8,667 bases of DNA from DATKWS01 sp035529435 (GTDB taxonomy: Bacteria; Krumholzibacteriota; Krumholzibacteriia; Krumholzibacteriales; Krumholzibacteriaceae), in NCBI GenBank assembly GCA_035529435.1, contig DATKWS010000253.1, positions 1 through 8,667 on the forward strand, given 5' to 3'. The position numbers and the translations under genes are program-made. Under the pieces are notes generated by a model that did not search any database, was not told the origin of the DNA, and was given only the letters and a program-made list of their open reading frames with translations. Shown here piece after piece: positions 6,070 through 8,667 of the stretch (its first letter is position 1; each line of letters begins with the position of its first letter).

Positions 6070-6135
6070 AAATTCCCCAATTCAAGGTGCCTGTGCATAT
6101 AATATATTGTTTTTATTATAATTGCTCTCGGCCGG

Positions 6136-6975
6136 TCACAATGCCCGCTGCCCCGCCGCCTCCAGCTCCTCCTCATTGGCGATCACGTATCGCAGGGCCA
6201 GGTAGAGCAGGATGTATCCGGCGAGGCCGAGCAGGGCGGAGAACTGCGAATCGTAGAACATGAAGACCTGCGTTACATATATATTGACGAGGACCGACCG
6301 CTTGAACCAGACGTAGGCGCTGAGGCGGGACGCGCGCAGGCGCCACGTGCCGATCCAGATGCAGCCGAAGGAGGCGAGCGCAGCGATCAGCTCGTATAGT
6401 GGAATGCTCGTGATGACCGGCCAGCCGCCCATGACGTTGCGCGTGACCGCCACCAGCCCGCTCAATCCCATTATTACGAAGCCGATGGCGAGCGCCGCGC
6501 GGAACCATTTATTGAGAACAATGCCGCGGTAGAGCTCCCGCAACCACCGCCGCACCCTGAAATACCCCGCGAGGCGGGCGCTGACGAATGTCTCCCGCTC
6601 GGGGAGGTGCCTCCGAAGCTCGCGGTTGATCTCCCGCTCGTGTCGGCTCATGGGCCTGGTCCCGAGGAGCGAACGTGCGAGCAGAAAGGCGAGGATGAAT
6701 ATGACGTACAGGAGGGCGACGGCCGGTTCGTAGAAGTAATCGTTGTCGCTCGTGATGAATTTGCCCAGCTCGTCGATGAATGTGCCGAAGCCGATGCCGC
6801 CCACGAAGGCCGAGAACCGCCGCATGGGGGGATTCCAATAAACGAGCAGGAGCAGGAGGGCGACGAGCATGAGGAGTCCTCCCCAGAGCATGTGGGCTAT
6901 ATGCGTATGCCCCGCGAGGATACGCGGATATCCGGTGAGGGCGAGGTATCCCCTGATGGCGAGAATCGCCGCCAC
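6136..6975 (-). CDS. Uncharacterised multi-pass membrane protein (start probably upstream at 7044)
   Basis: The end used here is the first conventional start, a GTG at 6975 (279 residues), but the gene very likely begins at an in-frame ATA at 7044 (302 residues). That start has GGAGG 6 nt upstream and adds KERYLIRDTDGWDGIELLLVSA, which completes the first membrane helix. Using 302-residue numbering, hydrophobic segments lie at about 16-37, 50-70, 76-90, 105-125, 180-203, 210-232 and 250-288 (probably two). A striking polar motif, FIDELGKFITSDNDYFYEP (89-107), follows HIAHMLWGGLL (49-58 region). A charged cytoplasmic-looking loop (about 130-175) contains HEREINRELRRHLPERE. I believe similar uncharacterised proteins with this FIDE-GKF-T-DNDYF motif occur in other bacteria, but I recall no assigned function. 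No signal peptide cleavage site is evident. It is transcribed away from lepA and toward the redox operon; no functional link is shown. Confidence 0.85.
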   Translation of the reverse strand: MAAILAIRGYLALTGYPRILAGHTHIAHMLWGGLLMLVALLLLLVYWNPPMRRFSAFVGGIGFGTFIDELGKFITSDNDYFYEPAVALLYVIFILAFLLARSLLGTRPMSRHEREINRELRRHLPERETFVSARLAGYFRVRRWLRELYRGIVLNKWFRAALAIGFVIMGLSGLVAVTRNVMGGWPVITSIPLYELIAALASFGCIWIGTWRLRASRLSAYVWFKRSVLVNIYVTQVFMFYDSQFSALLGLAGYILLYLALRYVIANEEELEAAGQRAL

Positions 6976-7050
6976 CGCCGAGACGAGGAGGAGCTCGATG
7001 CCGTCCCAGCCGTCGGTGTCGCGGATCAGGTACCTCTCTTTTATCGCCCG

Positions 7051-7055
7051 CCTCC
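7051..7055 (-). promoter_or_regulatory. Strong Shine-Dalgarno site deciding the start of the membrane-protein gene
   Basis: GGAGG on the minus strand lies 6 nt before the in-frame ATA at 7044-7042. No ATG, GTG or TTG occurs at suitable spacing in any frame. The GTG at 6975 has no Shine-Dalgarno sequence and is about 75 nt away. A CTG at 7029-7027 has GAGAGG only 3 nt upstream, which is too close. Confidence 0.6.
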
Positions 7056-7078
7056 TTTTCCGGCCTCGTAATTATTTG

Positions 7079-7087
7079 ATTATCACA
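7079..7087 (-). promoter_or_regulatory. Extended -10 promoter of the membrane-protein gene
   Basis: The minus strand reads TGTGATAAT, an extended -10 element (TG-N-GATAAT, five of six in the hexamer). The -35 candidates upstream (TTGTGC, TTTGTG) are weak, which is typical of extended -10 promoters. A start near 7072 gives a leader of about 28 nt to the ATA at 7044, consistent with the Shine-Dalgarno site at 7051-7055. Confidence 0.5.
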
Positions 7088-7163
7088 CACCCCGCACGCC
7101 GGCACAAAGAGGTCTTTCGGAGGCGCCGGCGGGAGGGCCGCGCGCGACGATAGCGACATACCC

Positions 7164-7192
7164 TTTACAGATCGCCGCAAAGTCATTAGATT
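7164..7192 (+). promoter_or_regulatory. Sigma70-type promoter of lepA
   Basis: TTTACA (7164-7169, five of six) and TAGATT (7187-7192, four of six) are separated by 17 nt. The expected start near 7200 gives a leader of about 70 nt before the lepA ATG. It diverges from the membrane-protein promoter about 80 bp away. Confidence 0.55.
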
Positions 7193-7222
7193 TAGCTGTT
7201 CGAACCCCAGCATTGATGGAAT

Positions 7223-7258
7223 GTCGGCACGGCGAATACACGGTGCCGCCGCGCCGAC
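7223..7258 (+). other. GC-rich hairpin in the lepA leader, abutting the Shine-Dalgarno site
   Basis: GTCGGCACGGCG (7223-7234) pairs with CGCCGCGCCGAC (7247-7258) at 11 of 12 positions around a 12-nt loop. It ends directly before GAGG (7259-7262). An alternative inner stem, CGGCAC/GTGCCG (7225-7230 with 7243-7248), excludes the longer one. The single mismatch is A/C in the lepA-sense RNA, so strand-specific support is absent. It could affect ribosome access, or be chance in GC-rich DNA. Confidence 0.35.
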
Positions 7259-7270
7259 GAGGCGGATACC

Positions 7271-8667
7271 ATGAAGCAGATTCGAAATTTCAGCATTATC
7301 GCGCATATCGACCACGGCAAGTCGACACTGGCCGACCGCTTCATACAGCGGGCCCGGCTCGTCGAGGATCGGCAGTTCCACGACCAGATGCTCGATACGA
7401 TGGATCTCGAGCGGGAGCACGGCATCACGATCAAGAGCCAGACCGTCCGTATCGACTACACCAACGCGGCGGGGGAGGAGTTCATCCTCAACCTGATCGA
7501 TACACCCGGGCATGTCGACTTCTCGTACGAGGTCTCACGGGCGCTTGCCTCGTGCGAGGGGGCGCTGCTCCTCGTCGACGCCTCGCAGGGGGTGCAGGCG
7601 CAGACCATCGCCAATATGTACGCCGCGCTGGAGCAGAACCTCGCGATCATCCCCGTCATCAACAAGATCGACCTCCCTTCGGCCGATATCGAGCGCACAC
7701 GGGAGGAGATCGAGTTCGAGCTCGGGCTGGATTCCTCGACGGCGATCCCCTGCTCGGCGAGGAACGGCACCGGCATGGATGAGATACTCGAGGCGATCAC
7801 GAGGCTGATCCCGCCGCCGGCGGGGGATCCGGCGAAGCCGCTCGCCGCGCTCATTTTCGACGCCAAGTATGACCCCTTCCGCGGGGCCGTCATGAGCTGC
7901 CGGATCTTTGACGGGGTCATCCGGCCCGGCGATACAATACGATTGATGTCCTTCGGCACGACGCACCGCGCCGAGGAGGTCGGCATCTTCCGGATCATCG
8001 GCGAGCCGCGCGCCGAGCTGTCGGCCGGCGAGGTCGGATACGTCATCGCGGGGATCAAGACGGTCCGCGACACGCGGATCGGCGATACGATCACCCTCGA
8101 GGATAATCCCGTCGCCACGCCCCTCCCGGGATTCCGCGAGGTCAAGCCGGTCGTATTCTCGTCGATCTTTCCCATCCAGAGCGACGAGTACGACTCCCTC
8201 GTCGACGCCCTCGAGCGGTACAAGCTCAATGACGCCGCCCTCATTTACCAGAAGGATTCATCAACGGCGCTGGGACAGGGTTTTCGCTGCGGATTTCTCG
8301 GGCTCCTGCACCTCACGATCTTCGAGGAGCGGCTCGAGAGGGAGTTCGACCAGGCGGTCATCATGACCGCCCCGAGCGTCAAGTACCAGTTCATCCTGAA
8401 TAACGGCGAGACGCTCGTCGTCGACAATCCGCAGCTCTACCCCGATGTCACGGAGATCGACCATGCCCTCGAGCCCTACATCAGGGCGACGATACTGATG
8501 CCCGAGAAGTACATGGGTGTCGTCATGACGCTCTGCCTCGACAAGCGCGGCGAGAATCCGCATTACTCCTATCCCGTGCCGGGGCGTATCGAGCTGACCA
8601 TCGAGATGCCGCTCGCCGAGGTGATCTACGATTTCTACGACAAGCTGAAGAGCGTGACGCAGGGGTA
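7271..8667 (+). CDS. lepA: Elongation factor 4 (LepA), C-terminus cut by window edge
   Basis: The frame stays open for 465 full codons plus 2 bases to the right edge; the E. coli protein has 599 residues, so about the last fifth is missing. LepA is a ribosome-bound translational GTPase linked to back-translocation and initiation/assembly phenotypes. The N-terminus MKQIRNFSIIAHIDHGKSTL is diagnostic, with P-loop AHIDHGKST (11-19). Switch I reads MDLEREHGITIKSQ, G3 is DTPGHVDFSYEVSR, G4 is NKIDLPSAD and G5 is CSARNGTG. Later regions GFREVKPVVFS, LNDAALIYQKDSSTALGQGF, FRCGFLGLLHL and KRGENPHYSYPVPG match domains II, III and V, ending at LKSVTQGY. The ATG has GAGG 8 nt upstream. The residue before GIT is His50 rather than the near-universal Arg. 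It is divergent from the membrane-protein gene and not part of the redox operon. Confidence 0.98.
   Translation, partial: MKQIRNFSIIAHIDHGKSTLADRFIQRARLVEDRQFHDQMLDTMDLEREHGITIKSQTVRIDYTNAAGEEFILNLIDTPGHVDFSYEVSRALASCEGALLLVDASQGVQAQTIANMYAALEQNLAIIPVINKIDLPSADIERTREEIEFELGLDSSTAIPCSARNGTGMDEILEAITRLIPPPAGDPAKPLAALIFDAKYDPFRGAVMSCRIFDGVIRPGDTIRLMSFGTTHRAEEVGIFRIIGEPRAELSAGEVGYVIAGIKTVRDTRIGDTITLEDNPVATPLPGFREVKPVVFSSIFPIQSDEYDSLVDALERYKLNDAALIYQKDSSTALGQGFRCGFLGLLHLTIFEERLEREFDQAVIMTAPSVKYQFILNNGETLVVDNPQLYPDVTEIDHALEPYIRATILMPEKYMGVVMTLCLDKRGENPHYSYPVPGRIELTIEMPLAEVIYDFYDKLKSVTQG

Larger units (their letters stand above)
5795..6135. other. AT-rich intergenic region between the operon and the membrane-protein gene
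   Basis: This 341-base gap has no gene I can support. Hand counts of four 60-base lines across 5881-6120 give about 32-47% GC, well below the flanking genes. It holds the operon promoter and leader (described separately), a perfect 26-bp palindrome, an overlapping hairpin, several A/T tracts, and a minus-strand TATAAT at 6115-6120 with only a poor -35. No clear intrinsic terminator for the membrane-protein gene ending at 6136 is seen, so read-through toward the operon is possible. Confidence 0.7.

Noticed and set aside
5861..6121. Plus-strand open frame of 86 codons starting with GTG
   Set aside because: It covers the operon promoter, A/T tracts and the palindrome. It has no Shine-Dalgarno site and no recognisable domain, and it sits in non-coding-like AT-rich sequence.
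7195..7213. tRNA T-arm-like sequence around TTCGAACCCC
   Set aside because: The stem is imperfect and no acceptor, D or anticodon arm can be built around it. It lies in the lepA leader just after the promoter.
6509..7513. Minus-strand open frame of 334 codons spanning the membrane-protein gene, the divergent promoters and the lepA start
   Set aside because: It overlaps the well-supported membrane-protein gene in another frame and runs antisense into lepA. Its Arg/Pro/His-rich composition matches no domain.
7456..8244. Minus-strand open frame of 262 codons
   Set aside because: It is wholly antisense to lepA, whose sense frame is unmistakable.
1..8667. CRISPR arrays, insertion sequences, integrases, toxin-antitoxin or phage-defence genes
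   Set aside because: No regularly spaced repeats, transposase motifs or defence-type domains were found on either strand.

Overview
The window is GC-rich bacterial DNA, roughly 60% GC in genes by eye. It is read as bacterial because it carries lepA (a bacterial/organellar factor), Shine-Dalgarno sites and sigma70-like promoters. The redox genes suggest an anaerobic or fermentative organism with a hydrogenase-like energy-converting membrane complex. The phylum cannot be fixed from this sequence alone.

Positions 1-5794 hold a compact minus-strand operon of seven genes, the last running off the left edge. In transcription order they are: (1) a sulfhydrogenase-beta/AsrA-like iron-sulfur protein; (2) an FAD/NAD(P)-binding, 2Fe-2S reductase like sulfhydrogenase gamma/AsrB; (3) a molybdopterin-oxidoreductase-fold subunit resembling NuoG but lacking the usual Mo-ligand cysteine; (4) a 16-cysteine, four-cluster ferredoxin (HycB/CooF type); (5) a NuoH/HycD/EchB membrane subunit; (6) a NuoB/HycG/EchC-type small subunit; (7) the start of a NuoC/30-kDa-like subunit. 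The first six junctions are 2-41 nt. The set reads as a wire: NAD(P)H to FAD and 2Fe-2S, then a chain of 4Fe-4S clusters, then the NuoB-type proximal cluster next to the membrane subunit. The large subunit that would settle whether the end reaction is H2 or quinone chemistry, and any antiporter-like subunits, are not in view.

Positions 5795-6135 are an AT-richer intergenic region (about 40% GC). It has a near-consensus minus-strand promoter for the operon, a roughly 100-nt leader with a stem whose three mismatches are all G.U wobbles only in the operon-sense RNA, and a perfect 26-bp palindrome about 100 bp upstream of the promoter.

Positions 6136-about 7044 encode, on the minus strand, an uncharacterised multi-pass membrane protein. 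Its best-supported start is a non-standard ATA codon behind a strong Shine-Dalgarno site; the first conventional start (GTG at 6975) would cut the first membrane helix in half.

Positions 7045-7270 are a divergent promoter region. From 7271 to the right edge, lepA (elongation factor 4) is read on the plus strand, intact in frame but cut off by the window after about 465 codons.
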